Below, one piece after another: positions 7,298 through 15,825 of a stretch of DNA of 64,000 nucleotides. The notes under the pieces were generated by a model. It was not told the origin of the DNA. It saw only the letters and a list, made by a program, of their open reading frames with translations, and did not search any database. Location of the stretch: the NCBI RefSeq assembly GCF_002251855.1, contig NZ_NOXW01000021.1, positions 682,001-746,000 on the forward strand. Direction: 5' to 3'. Source of the DNA: Rhodoferax sp. TH121. Its GTDB lineage: Bacteria; Pseudomonadota; Gammaproteobacteria; Burkholderiales; Burkholderiaceae_C. Numbering within the stretch: the first letter of the stretch is position 1; the number at the start of each line of letters is the position of its first letter. The position numbers and the translations under genes are program-made.

Positions 7298-9723
7298 CCG
7301 ACGAGGGCCTGGCGGGGCTGCTGGACGGCACGCTGGACGCCATCTGGCTGGTAGACCCCAAGACCCTGCGCATCACTGCAGCCAATCTTTCCGCCGCTAC
7401 CTTGGTGGGGCTGCCTGTAGCGCAACTGGTGGGTATGCCGGCTATTGCATTGGCTGTCACTCCGGAGGACATGTTTTTTTGGGAAGACGTGGCAGCGGGC
7501 CTGACCCACAGCATCCACTCCAACGCCATGCTGCGCGGGGCCAACGGTGATGCGATTGCCGTGGAGCGCAAGGTCAGCCGGATCTGGCCTAGCCCGGACA
7601 ACCCCTGCTACCTGGTGGCGCTGCGCGACTTGCGCGCTGAGAAAGCGGCCGAAGAGACCCTGGAGCATCGCGTCTCCGAACTCAGTGCCACGCTGGAGTC
7701 CACGGGCGACGGCATTCTGGTGACCGACCTGCGCGGAGAGGTGCGCAACTTCAATCAACGGTTTGCAGATCTGTGGGCTCTGCCGGTGGAGCTGCATACC
7801 GTGGTTTCTGGCGAGCAGCTCAATGCGCACTTGCAAAACCAGCTGCTGGACCCGCAGGCCTATCTGGCGGCAGCCCAGGCGCTGGCCTCCGATGACTTGG
7901 TGGAGCAGGTAGACATCCTGCAGCTGCGCAGTGGCAGGGTTCTGGAGCGTCGATCGGTACCCCAGCGCAGCCGCAACCGCGTGCGCGGGCGGGTGTATTC
8001 CTTTCGGGACATTACCGTGCAGCGTGAATCGGAAGGGCAATTGCGGTTGGCGGCCAAGGTCTTTGACTCCAGCCCGGAGGCGGTTTTTATTACCAATGCC
8101 GCTTTGGAGGTGGTGCAGGCCAACCCGCGCTGCGTGGCCCTGACCGATCACGCGTCCAGCGGCCTGCTGGGTTCACGGGCCTTGCAATTTTTCCACGACC
8201 CGGCCCGGCCACAACTCTCCACGGAGATCGAGATGGCGCTGCTGGCCCATGGAATCTGGAGTGGTGAAGTCTGGCGCACTGTGGGTGAGGCCGCTGTGGC
8301 GGTGGAGGTGTCCTGGGTTGCCCTGCAGGACGCGCAGGGCCAGCTCAGCCATACCGTGGTTTTTTTTAAGGACATGACGGAGCGCTTGGAGGCGCAGCGC
8401 CGGATTGAAAAACTGGCCTACCGTGACGTTCTGACGGGCCTGCCCAACCGCCTGTTGTTGGGGCAGCGTGTGGAGTTTGCGTTGCGCCTGGCCGAGCGCA
8501 GTGGCGGTCACTTTGCGATTCTGTTTCTCGATCTGGACCGATTCAAGAACATCAACGACTCGCTGGGCCATGCCTTTGGCGACCGCGTATTGATGGAGGT
8601 GGCGGACCGAATCTTGCACTGCATGCGCGATGTGGATACGCTGAGCCGCATGGGCGGCGACGAATTTGTGGCCTTTTTGCAGGACGCTGATGCGATGGGT
8701 GCAGAGGTGGCGGCACGGCGCATTCTGGATGCGCTGGCCCGTCCCTTTTTGGTGGACGAGATGAACTTCTCGCTGGGTTGCAGCATTGGTGTGGCCATGT
8801 ACCCGGCCGACGGCCGCACGCTGGACGACCTGATCAAGTGCGCCGACACAGCCATGTACCGCGTCAAAGAGCGGGGCCGCGGCAACTTCCGCTTCTACCA
8901 GCCACAGATGAATGTGGACCTGCTTTCGCGCATGAAGCTGGACCATGCCATGCGCCGCGCCATGGAGTCCGGCCTGTACCGCTTGCACTACCAGCCCCAG
9001 GTGGCGCTGGACGACGGCCGGCTGCTGGGGGCCGAAGCCCTGGTGCGCTGGACGGACCCCGAGCTGGGCGTGGTGTCGCCGGCCGCCTTTATCCCGCTGG
9101 CCGAAGAGTCGGGCTTCATCATCACCATTGGCAACTGGGTCATGCAAGAGGCCGTGCGCCAGGCTGCGACCTGGCAGCGTAGCGGTAGACCGCTGGTGGT
9201 GTCGGTCAACGTGTCGGCGCTGCAGTTCCAGCAGCCCGATTTTGTGGAGCGCGTGGCGCGCTGCATTGCCGAGGCCGAGCTCAAGCCCGCACTGCTGGAG
9301 CTCGAACTGACCGAGTCCATCCTAGTGCAGGACGCGAACGAGGCTCTGGCCCGCCTGCACGCACTGGCAGGCCTGGGCGTCAGCCTGGCGATTGACGACT
9401 TTGGCACCGGCTATTCCAGCTTGGCTTACCTGAAGAAATTTCCGATCTCCAAGCTCAAGATCGATCGCACCTTTGTGATGGGCCTGCCTGAGGACGAGAG
9501 TGACCGTGCCATCGTAGGCGCCACGGTAGCCATGGCACGCGCGCTCAAGCTCTCCGTGGTAGCGGAAGGGGTGGAGACTCAGGCCCAGTGCGACTACCTG
9601 CGGGAGCTGCAGTGTGCGTCGTACCAAGGGTATTTGTGTTCAGCTGGCTTGCCGGCAGCGGAATTTGAGGCGCTGGCTGCGCGACTTATGCAGCCACCGC
9701 ACCCTGGCGCCTTGGGGTTCTAG
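7294..9723 (+). CDS. PAS-PAS-PAS-GGDEF-EAL signalling protein
   Basis: 809 residues, no membrane segment. Three PAS-like domains (about 1-110, 125-245 and 250-370) precede a GGDEF domain with an intact GGDEF motif at 454-458 and an RDVD inhibitory site five residues before it. An EAL domain follows with AEALVRW (Glu581), VSVNVS, ELELTES, DDFGTGYSS and AEGVET, all expected for an active phosphodiesterase. It may therefore both make and break c-di-GMP, with the PAS domains sensing an unknown signal. It is coupled to the preceding HD-GYP gene by ATGA. Its stop lies on a CTAG that also supplies the stop of the convergent TauE-family gene. Confidence 0.92.
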   Translation: MTDEGLAGLLDGTLDAIWLVDPKTLRITAANLSAATLVGLPVAQLVGMPAIALAVTPEDMFFWEDVAAGLTHSIHSNAMLRGANGDAIAVERKVSRIWPSPDNPCYLVALRDLRAEKAAEETLEHRVSELSATLESTGDGILVTDLRGEVRNFNQRFADLWALPVELHTVVSGEQLNAHLQNQLLDPQAYLAAAQALASDDLVEQVDILQLRSGRVLERRSVPQRSRNRVRGRVYSFRDITVQRESEGQLRLAAKVFDSSPEAVFITNAALEVVQANPRCVALTDHASSGLLGSRALQFFHDPARPQLSTEIEMALLAHGIWSGEVWRTVGEAAVAVEVSWVALQDAQGQLSHTVVFFKDMTERLEAQRRIEKLAYRDVLTGLPNRLLLGQRVEFALRLAERSGGHFAILFLDLDRFKNINDSLGHAFGDRVLMEVADRILHCMRDVDTLSRMGGDEFVAFLQDADAMGAEVAARRILDALARPFLVDEMNFSLGCSIGVAMYPADGRTLDDLIKCADTAMYRVKERGRGNFRFYQPQMNVDLLSRMKLDHAMRRAMESGLYRLHYQPQVALDDGRLLGAEALVRWTDPELGVVSPAAFIPLAEESGFIITIGNWVMQEAVRQAATWQRSGRPLVVSVNVSALQFQQPDFVERVARCIAEAELKPALLELELTESILVQDANEALARLHALAGLGVSLAIDDFGTGYSSLAYLKKFPISKLKIDRTFVMGLPEDESDRAIVGATVAMARALKLSVVAEGVETQAQCDYLRELQCASYQGYLCSAGLPAAEFEALAARLMQPPHPGALGF

Positions 9724-10535
9724 CCGTTCAAGCCTTTGTAGAGCATATAGGCGGCCAGCAGGTACAGCACCAAGGCAAAGATGCGCTTGAGCTTGGCGAT
9801 CGGCAGGCGGTGTGCGGTGCCGGCGCCCAGCGGTGCGGTCAGCACACTGCAGCAGGCAATCACCAGCAGGCCAGGTAGCCACACATAGCCCAGTGACCAA
9901 GCGGGCAAGCCCGCCACACCGCTACCGCTCCAGACGTAGCCGGCCGTGTTGGCCAGCGCGATGGGAAAGCCCAGAGCGGCGCTGGTGGCTACGGCATTGA
10001 GAATGGGCACATTGAAGGCCACCATGAAGGGCACGCTGACAAAACCGCCGCCGGCACCCACCAGGCCCGACAGAAAACCGATCACACTGCCAGTGGCGGT
10101 CTGCCCGGCCATGCCCGGCATCTGGCGACTCGGCTTGGGTTTTTTGTCTAGAAACATTTGCGTGGCCGAGTAGCCCACAAAGGCCGCAAACAGCAGCGCC
10201 AGCGTGGTGCCCTTGAGCAGGGCAAACACGCCCAGGCTGGCCAGCGCCCCGCCCAATACGATGCCGGGCGCCAGGCCCTTGACCAGGTCCCAGCGCACGG
10301 CGCCGCGTTGGTGGTGGGCGCGCACGCTGGAGATACTGGTGAACATGATGGTGGCCATGGAGGTGGCAATTGCCATCTTGACCGCCAGATCGGCCGGAAT
10401 GCCTCGGGCTGACAAAATCAATGTGAGGAAGGGGCCGATCAGCATGCCGCCACCGATGCCCAGCAAGCCGGCCATGAAGCCGGTGGCCAAGCCCAGCGTT
10501 GCCAACTCGCCAATGAGCAGAGGTTCAAACATCAT
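9720..10535 (-). CDS. TauE/SafE (DUF81) family membrane exporter
   Basis: About 271 residues with eight hydrophobic segments and the repeated Gly-rich LLGIGGGMLIGP / LVGAGGGFVSVPF motifs that mark the two halves of this family. Members export sulfite, sulfoacetate or related organosulfur anions; the substrate here is unknown. The frame is open to 10586, but that extension lies inside the 6S RNA gene and reads as hydrophilic sequence, so I place the start at one of the two adjacent ATGs (10535 or 10532), the second giving MFEPLLIGELATLG. It is downstream of zapA and 6S RNA. Confidence 0.85.
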   Translation of the reverse strand: MMFEPLLIGELATLGLATGFMAGLLGIGGGMLIGPFLTLILSARGIPADLAVKMAIATSMATIMFTSISSVRAHHQRGAVRWDLVKGLAPGIVLGGALASLGVFALLKGTTLALLFAAFVGYSATQMFLDKKPKPSRQMPGMAGQTATGSVIGFLSGLVGAGGGFVSVPFMVAFNVPILNAVATSAALGFPIALANTAGYVWSGSGVAGLPAWSLGYVWLPGLLVIACCSVLTAPLGAGTAHRLPIAKLKRIFALVLYLLAAYMLYKGLNG

Positions 10536-10559
10536 GCGGGGAAGTAGGGGAGTGAAGGG

Positions 10560-10731
10560 TGTCTGCGAAGTCCACCGGACCCGCATCCTGAACCGGGGTT
10601 CAGGTGGGCGAGGTCAGCACCAGCATTGGGTTCATCTGACGCGAGATGATCACGCTCGCTGGGCCATGTTCCAAGCCCTGGCTCAATGAGCATTGGTTCA
10701 AGGAAATATAAAGCCCGGCAGCTTCACAGAC
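10560..10731 (-). ncRNA. ssrS: 6S RNA
   Basis: About 172 nt on the minus strand directly downstream of zapA, the same order as E. coli zapA-ssrS. The ends pair: GTCTGTGAAG (5') with CTTCGCAGAC (3'), one G-U pair; after a single bulged A the next eight bases CTGCCGGG pair with TCCGGTGG allowing G-U pairs. The 3' half contains the CCTGAACC..GGTTCAGG hairpin seen in the same place in E. coli 6S RNA. 6S RNA mimics an open promoter and sequesters the sigma-70 holoenzyme. A -10-like TACAAT lies at 10738-10743. The ends are estimates (plus or minus about 5). Confidence 0.85.
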
Positions 10732-10737
10732 CACGCT

Positions 10738-10743
10738 ATTGTA
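10738..10743 (-). promoter_or_regulatory. -10 box of the 6S RNA promoter
   Basis: TACAAT on the minus strand, seven bases before the inferred 5' end of the 6S RNA. No strong -35 is visible at 16-18 bases. Confidence 0.5.
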
Positions 10744-10780
10744 GGCCGGGCTGCACAGTTTGTGCCCGCAAAAGGGCGGT

Positions 10781-11125
10781 TTAGAGCAGGCGACCGTCTT
10801 CGCCCAGCGCTGCATCCAGCCGCTCGAGCAGGGAGTTCAGCAGCAGGCCGCCATCGGCCGCCGCGGGGGGGGGGCTAGCGGGAGTGGCGCTCGCCGTATC
10901 GGTGCTGACAGGGACAGGGGCTGCCGGGCGTTCAGACAGGTCAAAGGCAAGGTTGAGCGCGGCCAGCACGGCGATGCGGTCACGGGCACGCACCTTGCCG
11001 GCGTCGCGGATCTTGCACATGGCGGTATCTACACGCTCCACGGCTTCCAGTAGTCGGGCATCGCCGCCTTCCGGGCAACCCAGCAGGTAGCTCTGCCCCA
11101 TGATTTGAACTTCAAGCTGTTTCAT
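10781..11125 (-). CDS. zapA: cell division protein ZapA
   Basis: 114 residues. The N-terminal MKQLEVQIMGQSYLLGCPEG is the standard ZapA opening, followed by a helical domain ending in AALNLAFDLSE. ZapA binds and cross-links FtsZ filaments at midcell. The C-terminal 40 residues are a low-complexity Ser/Thr/Pro/Ala tail followed by LLNSLLERLDAAL, longer than in E. coli. The start overlaps the stop of the upstream coiled-coil gene by four bases, so the two are co-translated; 6S RNA follows 50 bases downstream. Confidence 0.92.
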   Translation of the reverse strand: MKQLEVQIMGQSYLLGCPEGGDARLLEAVERVDTAMCKIRDAGKVRARDRIAVLAALNLAFDLSERPAAPVPVSTDTASATPASPPPAAADGGLLLNSLLERLDAALGEDGRLL

Positions 11126-11346
11126 GGTGCGTCTTTTTGCGTGGCCAGGGCATCGGGCAAGCGCTCCAACAGCGCATCGACCCGAGCCCGCGCCGTGTTG
11201 AGGCGCGACTTGAGTGCGTCGCGCTCATGGGTCAATGTCTCCACCTGCGAAGCAAGCAGGGCATTGGTGCGCTGCAGCTCCTCGTAGCGCACTAGCAGGC
11301 GCTCCACGCGTTCGGCGATTTGGTCGATGGGGGTCTGGTTCGACAT
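11122..11346 (-). CDS. ZapB-like coiled-coil cell division protein
   Basis: 74 residues from the ATG at 11346 (MSNQTPIDQIAERVERLLV). The frame is open further upstream but runs into the cobalamin riboswitch region with non-coding character. The protein is one amphipathic helix with heptad-like Leu/Val spacing (RVERLLVRYEELQRTNALL), the usual appearance of the short coiled-coil protein encoded just before zapA in proteobacteria (TIGR02449 type). A role with ZapA at the division ring is inferred from the overlap and gene order. Confidence 0.8.
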   Translation of the reverse strand: MSNQTPIDQIAERVERLLVRYEELQRTNALLASQVETLTHERDALKSRLNTARARVDALLERLPDALATQKDAP

Positions 11347-11398
11347 AGAAGCCGCATTGTAGGGTGGGCGCAAGCTGGGGCAGCGTAAAATGCGCGCG

Positions 11399-11609
11399 TT
11401 GGTGCTCGCGGTGTGGTTCACATGCCGCAGTTCAACGGGAAGCAGGAGGGTGCGGCTGATGCCAGCCAACCTAACCTGCGCTGCCCCCGCAACGGTAAGT
11501 GGACGTGTCATCCGACACCGCTTTCATCACGGTCACTGAGTGCTTTGAACACGCGCTTGGGAAGACGATGGAGGTTGCATCCACCAGCCCGGATACCGGC
11601 CAACACGGT
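11399..11609 (+). promoter_or_regulatory. cobalamin (adenosylcobalamin) riboswitch
   Basis: The hallmark blocks occur in order: GGGAAGCAGG near 11438, AGCCAACCTAACC, CTGCCCCCGCAACGGTAAGTG (11481-11501), the B12-box-like GGTCACTGAGTGCTT near 11531, CTTGGGAAGACGATGG, and AGCCCGGATACCGGCC at the end. It lies between the divergent ZapB-like gene and btuB, so high cobalamin should repress btuB and probably the genes that follow. The remaining 80 bases to the btuB start are T-rich near the start codon and would hold the expression platform; I did not see a convincing intrinsic terminator, so translational control is more likely. Confidence 0.93.
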
Positions 11610-11690
11610 GGAGCTGCGCCTGGCGCAACTCCGTGACGCTCATGCCCTGGCGGGGAAGCCGGGGAGAGTTCTTAGTCGGGTTTGTTTTTC

Positions 11691-13535
11691 ATGTTTTTTG
11701 TGTTTTCCAAAGCGCGTTCCTTGGCGCTGGTGCTGGGCGCTTGCCTGGCGGTTTCGTCCTGGGCGCAATCCAATGAGGTGCGGCAACTGCAGGAAGTGGT
11801 GGTGACGGCTACACGGTCCGAGATGCGGGCCGACGAGGTCATGGCCGATGTGACGGTTATCAACCATGAGGAGTTGCGTCGCAACGTCGGCCGCTCTGTG
11901 TCCGAAGTGCTGGCGCGCATGGCAGGTGTGCAGACGTCCTCCAACGGTGGGTTGGGCAAGACATCGAGCATCTATATCCGCGGAACAGAAAATCGCCATG
12001 TCCTGCTGTTGGTCGACGGTGTGCGCTATGGCTCGTCCACCTCGGGTACGGCCAATTTTGACAGCATTCCGCTGGAGATGATTGAGCGCATCGAGGTGTT
12101 GAAGGGTCCAGCCTCTGCGCTGTATGGCAGCGATGCGGTCGGTGGGGTGGTACAGATCTTCACCCGCAAAGGCCGCGAAGGCTTTCACCCCTATGCCAGC
12201 CTGACGGCAGGCGAGTGGGACCGTGCCGAGGTGGCCGCCGGTTTCAGCGCAGGCACCAAGGAGCTCCGCTATTCCCTGGGAGTGCAAAGCCAGAATGAAG
12301 GTGGCTTTTCTGCCACCAATCCCCGACTTGGATCGACCAACACGTCTGGCTTCAATGCCGATCGGGATGGGTATGCCCAGAACTCGGTGCAGACCAGTGT
12401 GAACTGGCAGTTTGTGGAGGGCTGGAGCCTGGAGGGCCTGGTCGTGCAGGCAGATGGTGTGAATCACTACGACGGGGGGCGCAATCCCTTTGATGTGCGG
12501 GGCGAGTCCACCAGTGCAATCCGCAAACTCGGTGTGGCGGGGCAGATCCTGCCGGCCTGGAAATCCCGCCTGGAGCTGAGCAGCAGCGCCGACCGCTCCA
12601 CCAACCTCACCAGCACCTCGACCAGCCGCTTCAATACCGAGCAGCAGCAATGGAGCTGGCAAAACGAAGTGGCCACTCCGGTGGGCCAGGTGTTTGCAGG
12701 CCTGGAGGCTTTGCGGGAATTGGTGGACGGGACCCAGCGCTACACCGTAAGCGATCGGACTACCTCGTCCACTTTCTTGGGCTTGTCTGGCAGTGCTGGC
12801 GCGCACAGCTGGCAAGCCAATGCGCGGCATGACCGCAACACCCAGTTCGGCTCGGCCTCGACGGGTCTGGTCGGTTATGGCTACAAAGTTACACCTGATC
12901 TGCGCGTGCACGGCTCGTACGGCACCAGCTTCAAGGTGCCCAGCTTCAACACCCTGTACTGGTTCGACCCAGTGCCCACCAACTTCCAGGGCAACGCCAC
13001 TACACAGCCCGAACGTGGCGAAAACGCCGAGCTGGGCGCCAGTCTCGCGTTGGGCGACCAGTTGCTCACGGTGGTGCACTATGAAAACCGCATCCAAGGC
13101 TTTATCACCAAACAACCTACCGTGAGCAATATCCCGTATGTGAAGCTGGATGGCTGGACGCTGGCGCTGCAGGGGGAGGCTGGGGCTTGGACCTACCGCA
13201 CGGCCCTGGACTTTCTGGATGCCCGCAATGAGCAGACTGGCAAAAAACTGGTGCGCCGCCCAGACCTGCAGCTCAGCAGCACAGCGAGCTACGTAGCAGG
13301 CAACTGGACCCTGGGCGCCACGCTCTTGTCGACATCCGATACGTTTGACAATGCGACCAACACGGTGTCTTTGGGTGGCTACACCACCCTGGATGTGTTC
13401 GCCAGCCGGAAGATTCGCAAGGACTGGGCCCTGGAAGGTCGTGTGATCAACCTTGGCGACAAGTTTTACCAAACTGCTTTGGGTTACAACCAGCCGGGTC
13501 GGGCGGCTTACGTCACTTTGCGCTACCAACCTTGA
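11691..13535 (+). CDS. btuB: TonB-dependent outer-membrane cobalamin receptor BtuB
   Basis: 614 residues from the ATG at 11691 (a TTG nine bases upstream is in frame). Signal peptide ends near SSWAQS; a TonB box-like LQEVVVTATR follows; then the plug domain (VSEVLARMAGVQ, SSIYIRGTENRHVLLLVDGVR, IEVLKGPASALYGSDAVGGVV) and a 22-strand barrel ending in an aromatic C-terminus (YVTLRYQP). It imports corrinoids with TonB energy. It lies directly behind the cobalamin riboswitch and in front of cobB, so it should be the first gene of the cobalamin transcription unit. Confidence 0.94.
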   Translation: MFFVFSKARSLALVLGACLAVSSWAQSNEVRQLQEVVVTATRSEMRADEVMADVTVINHEELRRNVGRSVSEVLARMAGVQTSSNGGLGKTSSIYIRGTENRHVLLLVDGVRYGSSTSGTANFDSIPLEMIERIEVLKGPASALYGSDAVGGVVQIFTRKGREGFHPYASLTAGEWDRAEVAAGFSAGTKELRYSLGVQSQNEGGFSATNPRLGSTNTSGFNADRDGYAQNSVQTSVNWQFVEGWSLEGLVVQADGVNHYDGGRNPFDVRGESTSAIRKLGVAGQILPAWKSRLELSSSADRSTNLTSTSTSRFNTEQQQWSWQNEVATPVGQVFAGLEALRELVDGTQRYTVSDRTTSSTFLGLSGSAGAHSWQANARHDRNTQFGSASTGLVGYGYKVTPDLRVHGSYGTSFKVPSFNTLYWFDPVPTNFQGNATTQPERGENAELGASLALGDQLLTVVHYENRIQGFITKQPTVSNIPYVKLDGWTLALQGEAGAWTYRTALDFLDARNEQTGKKLVRRPDLQLSSTASYVAGNWTLGATLLSTSDTFDNATNTVSLGGYTTLDVFASRKIRKDWALEGRVINLGDKFYQTALGYNQPGRAAYVTLRYQP

Positions 13536-13546
13536 TAAATGCTCAC

Positions 13547-14977
13547 ATGGCTACCACGACCTGTCCCGCCATCCTGATTGCAGCGCCTGCCTCCGGGCAG
13601 GGCAAGACGACTATCACGTCCGCGTTGGCGCGGCTTCATACGCGCCAGGGGCGTCGGGTGCGGGTGTTCAAGTGCGGGCCGGATTTTCTGGACCCGTACT
13701 GGCACACGCTGGCCAGCGGCGCGCCGGTGTACCAGATGGACCTGTGGATGACGGGGGAGGCCGATTGCCGGGCCCGCTTGCATGCGGCTGCGCAGGAGGC
13801 AGACCTGATCATCGTCGAGGGCGTGATGGGTCTGTTCGATGGCGACCCGAGTGCTGCCGATTTGGCGGTGAAGTTTGGTCTGCCGGTGCTGGCGGTGGTG
13901 GATGCGTCTGCCATGGCGGGCACGTTTGGCGCACTGGCCTATGGGCTGCAGCACTATCGGGCCGGCTTGCCTTGGGCTGGTGTGCTGGCCAACCGGGTGG
14001 CCAGCGAGCGCCATGCGGCCATGTTGCAAGGCAGCGTGCGGGAGCCGGAGCATTTCATGGGCGCGGTGATGCGCGACGCTGCGATGACGCTTCCGGAGCG
14101 CCATTTGGGTCTGACGGTGGCCAGTGAAGTTACGGATGCAATGGAGAGGCTGGACGCTGCGGCGGATGCTTTGGCGCAAACGCCGTTGGGACGCATGACC
14201 GTTGAGGATATGCAGCGGTGGTCGGTGGCGTTTACCCCAGTTGAAGTTGCCGGCGTTCAAGAGGGTGTGAGGGCAAAGGGTTTTGCGCAGGTCAAGGAGG
14301 AGCCCGCAAGGCGGGCGGGGGACACGGAGCAAAACGCTTTGCCCTCGCACCCTGCCACTCTGCAAGGCCAACGTATTGCGGTCGCTCGTGACGCGGCGTT
14401 CTGTTTCATCTACGCGGCCAATCTGGACACGCTGCGCGCACTTGGCGCAGAGCTGGTGTTCTTCTCACCACTGCGTGATGCCGAATTGCCAGTGTGTGAT
14501 GCTCTGTGGATTCCCGGTGGCTACCCGGAGCTGCATGCCCAAACGATTGCGGACAATCGTTCTCTGCGTGAATCATTGGCGGCGCACATCGCTGCGGGCA
14601 AGCCCGTCTGGGCCGAATGCGGCGGCATGATGGCATTGTTCGACACCTTGGTCACCGCCGATGGTGCCCGCCACGCACAGTGGGGCTTGCTACCGGGAGA
14701 GGTCACCATGCAGAAGCGTTTGGCGGGCCTGGGGCCGCAGCAACTCCGCTTGCAAAGTGGCACCTTGCGCGGTCACACCTTTCACTATTCCACCACCAGA
14801 ACCCCGCTGCAAGCAGCGACACGCACCGCCAAGCCCGATCACGATCCCTTGCCGAACGTCGGTGAAGCCGTGTGGCAGCAGGGCGCGGTCCGGGCCAGCT
14901 ACTTCCATGCCTGGTTTCCGTCCTGCCCGGCTGCGGTGGTTGAGCTCTTTACAACGCAAGAGGGTGTGGCTGTATGA
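13547..14977 (+). CDS. cobB: cobyrinate a,c-diamide synthase CobB/CbiA
   Basis: 476 residues. It amidates the a and c side chains of (hydrogeno)cobyrinate using glutamine and ATP. The N-terminal dethiobiotin-synthetase-like domain has a P-loop (APASGQGKTT, about residues 12-21); the C-terminal class I glutaminase domain has the nucleophile in AECGGMMALF and an FHYS segment. The ATG at 13547 is preferred to an upstream TTG that overlaps the btuB stop. Residues about 239-269, between the two domains, are encoded by an R2 element (14262-14353), which lengthens the interdomain linker without breaking the frame. Its stop overlaps the next start (ATGA). Confidence 0.93.
   Translation: MATTTCPAILIAAPASGQGKTTITSALARLHTRQGRRVRVFKCGPDFLDPYWHTLASGAPVYQMDLWMTGEADCRARLHAAAQEADLIIVEGVMGLFDGDPSAADLAVKFGLPVLAVVDASAMAGTFGALAYGLQHYRAGLPWAGVLANRVASERHAAMLQGSVREPEHFMGAVMRDAAMTLPERHLGLTVASEVTDAMERLDAAADALAQTPLGRMTVEDMQRWSVAFTPVEVAGVQEGVRAKGFAQVKEEPARRAGDTEQNALPSHPATLQGQRIAVARDAAFCFIYAANLDTLRALGAELVFFSPLRDAELPVCDALWIPGGYPELHAQTIADNRSLRESLAAHIAAGKPVWAECGGMMALFDTLVTADGARHAQWGLLPGEVTMQKRLAGLGPQQLRLQSGTLRGHTFHYSTTRTPLQAATRTAKPDHDPLPNVGEAVWQQGAVRASYFHAWFPSCPAAVVELFTTQEGVAV
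14262..14353 (+). repeat. R2 element, copy A (inside cobB)
   Basis: A 42-bp core (14287-14328) holds a GGAG tetranucleotide and the hairpin GCCCGC-AAG-GCGGGC. The core is enclosed by 25-base inverted arms (14262-14286 and 14329-14353) that match at 23 positions. In the cobB frame the core encodes AQVKEEPA..AGDTEQNA. The core matches copies B and C; the outer arms do not. Confidence 0.85.
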
Positions 14978-15825
14978 CGCACGACCTTTTGCATTTCGAC
15001 CACGGCCCGCAGCGTATCGTCTGCCTCACCGAAGAGACGACCGAGTGGCTGTACCTGCTGGGGCAGGAACATCGGATCGTCGGTATTTCGGGCTACACCG
15101 TGCGGCCGCGCCGCGCCCGGGAAGAAAAACCCAAAGTCAGCGCTTTCCTGAGCGCCAAGACCGACAAGATCATGGACCTGCAACCAGACTGCGTGCTGGG
15201 TTTTTCTGATCTGCAGGCAGATATCGCGGCCGACCTCGTCAAACGCGGCGTGCAAGTCACCATCTTCAACCAGCGCAGCGTGGCCGAGATTTTTTCCATG
15301 CTCTACCAGCTCGCCGCCATGGTGGGCGAGGCAGAGCAGGGCGCGCAGCGCATCGACGCCATGCAGGCTGATCTGCGGGCCATGCAAGCAGCCGTCGCGG
15401 CCAAGGTGGCGGCAGGTGCGCGCCGGCCCAAGGTGTTTTTTGAAGAGTGGGACAACCCGCACATCAGCGCGATCCGCTGGGTGTCGGAGCTGATGGGCAT
15501 TGCCGGTGGGGACGATTGTTTTCCCGAACTGTCGCTGGAGCGCATGGGCAAGCAACGCATCATTGCCGACGGCGCTGAGATCGTGCGCCGCAACCCCGAC
15601 ATCATTCTGGGCTCTTGGTGCGGCAAGAAATTCCGCCCGGAGAACGTGGCAGCACGTGAAGGCTGGGACGTAGTGAGCGCTGTGCGCCACCAGCAACTCT
15701 TTGAGATCAAGTCGGCCGACATCCTGCAACCCGGTCCTGCGGCTTTGACTGATGGGGTTCGCAAGATGCACCAGATCATCCTGCAATGGATGGACGCAGA
15801 TCTGGCAGGAGCTTTCCAACCATGA
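14974..15825 (+). CDS. BtuF-like cobalamin-binding protein without signal peptide
   Basis: 283 residues with the helical-backbone metal/corrinoid-binding fold: RIVCLTEETTEWLYLLG at the start, VSAFLSAKTDKIMDLQPDCVLG, then a C-terminal lobe (NPHISAIRWVSELMGIAGG...RNPDIILGSWCGKKF). There is no signal peptide, unlike classic BtuF, so it is either cytoplasmic or exported by another route; the family occurs in cobalamin loci as 'cobalamin-binding protein'. It overlaps cobB upstream and cobU downstream by ATGA. It is one of three BtuF-like proteins in this locus and the most divergent one. Confidence 0.8.
   Translation: MTHDLLHFDHGPQRIVCLTEETTEWLYLLGQEHRIVGISGYTVRPRRAREEKPKVSAFLSAKTDKIMDLQPDCVLGFSDLQADIAADLVKRGVQVTIFNQRSVAEIFSMLYQLAAMVGEAEQGAQRIDAMQADLRAMQAAVAAKVAAGARRPKVFFEEWDNPHISAIRWVSELMGIAGGDDCFPELSLERMGKQRIIADGAEIVRRNPDIILGSWCGKKFRPENVAAREGWDVVSAVRHQQLFEIKSADILQPGPAALTDGVRKMHQIILQWMDADLAGAFQP

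Noticed and set aside
9720..9723. CTAG shared as stop codon by the convergent GGDEF-EAL and TauE genes
   Set aside because: Real, but palindromic CTAG stops in convergent genes are a simple consequence of tight packing and not evidence of function.
11640..13529. 629-codon open frame on the minus strand opposite btuB
   Set aside because: Antisense shadow of a clear TonB receptor gene; no recognisable domain.
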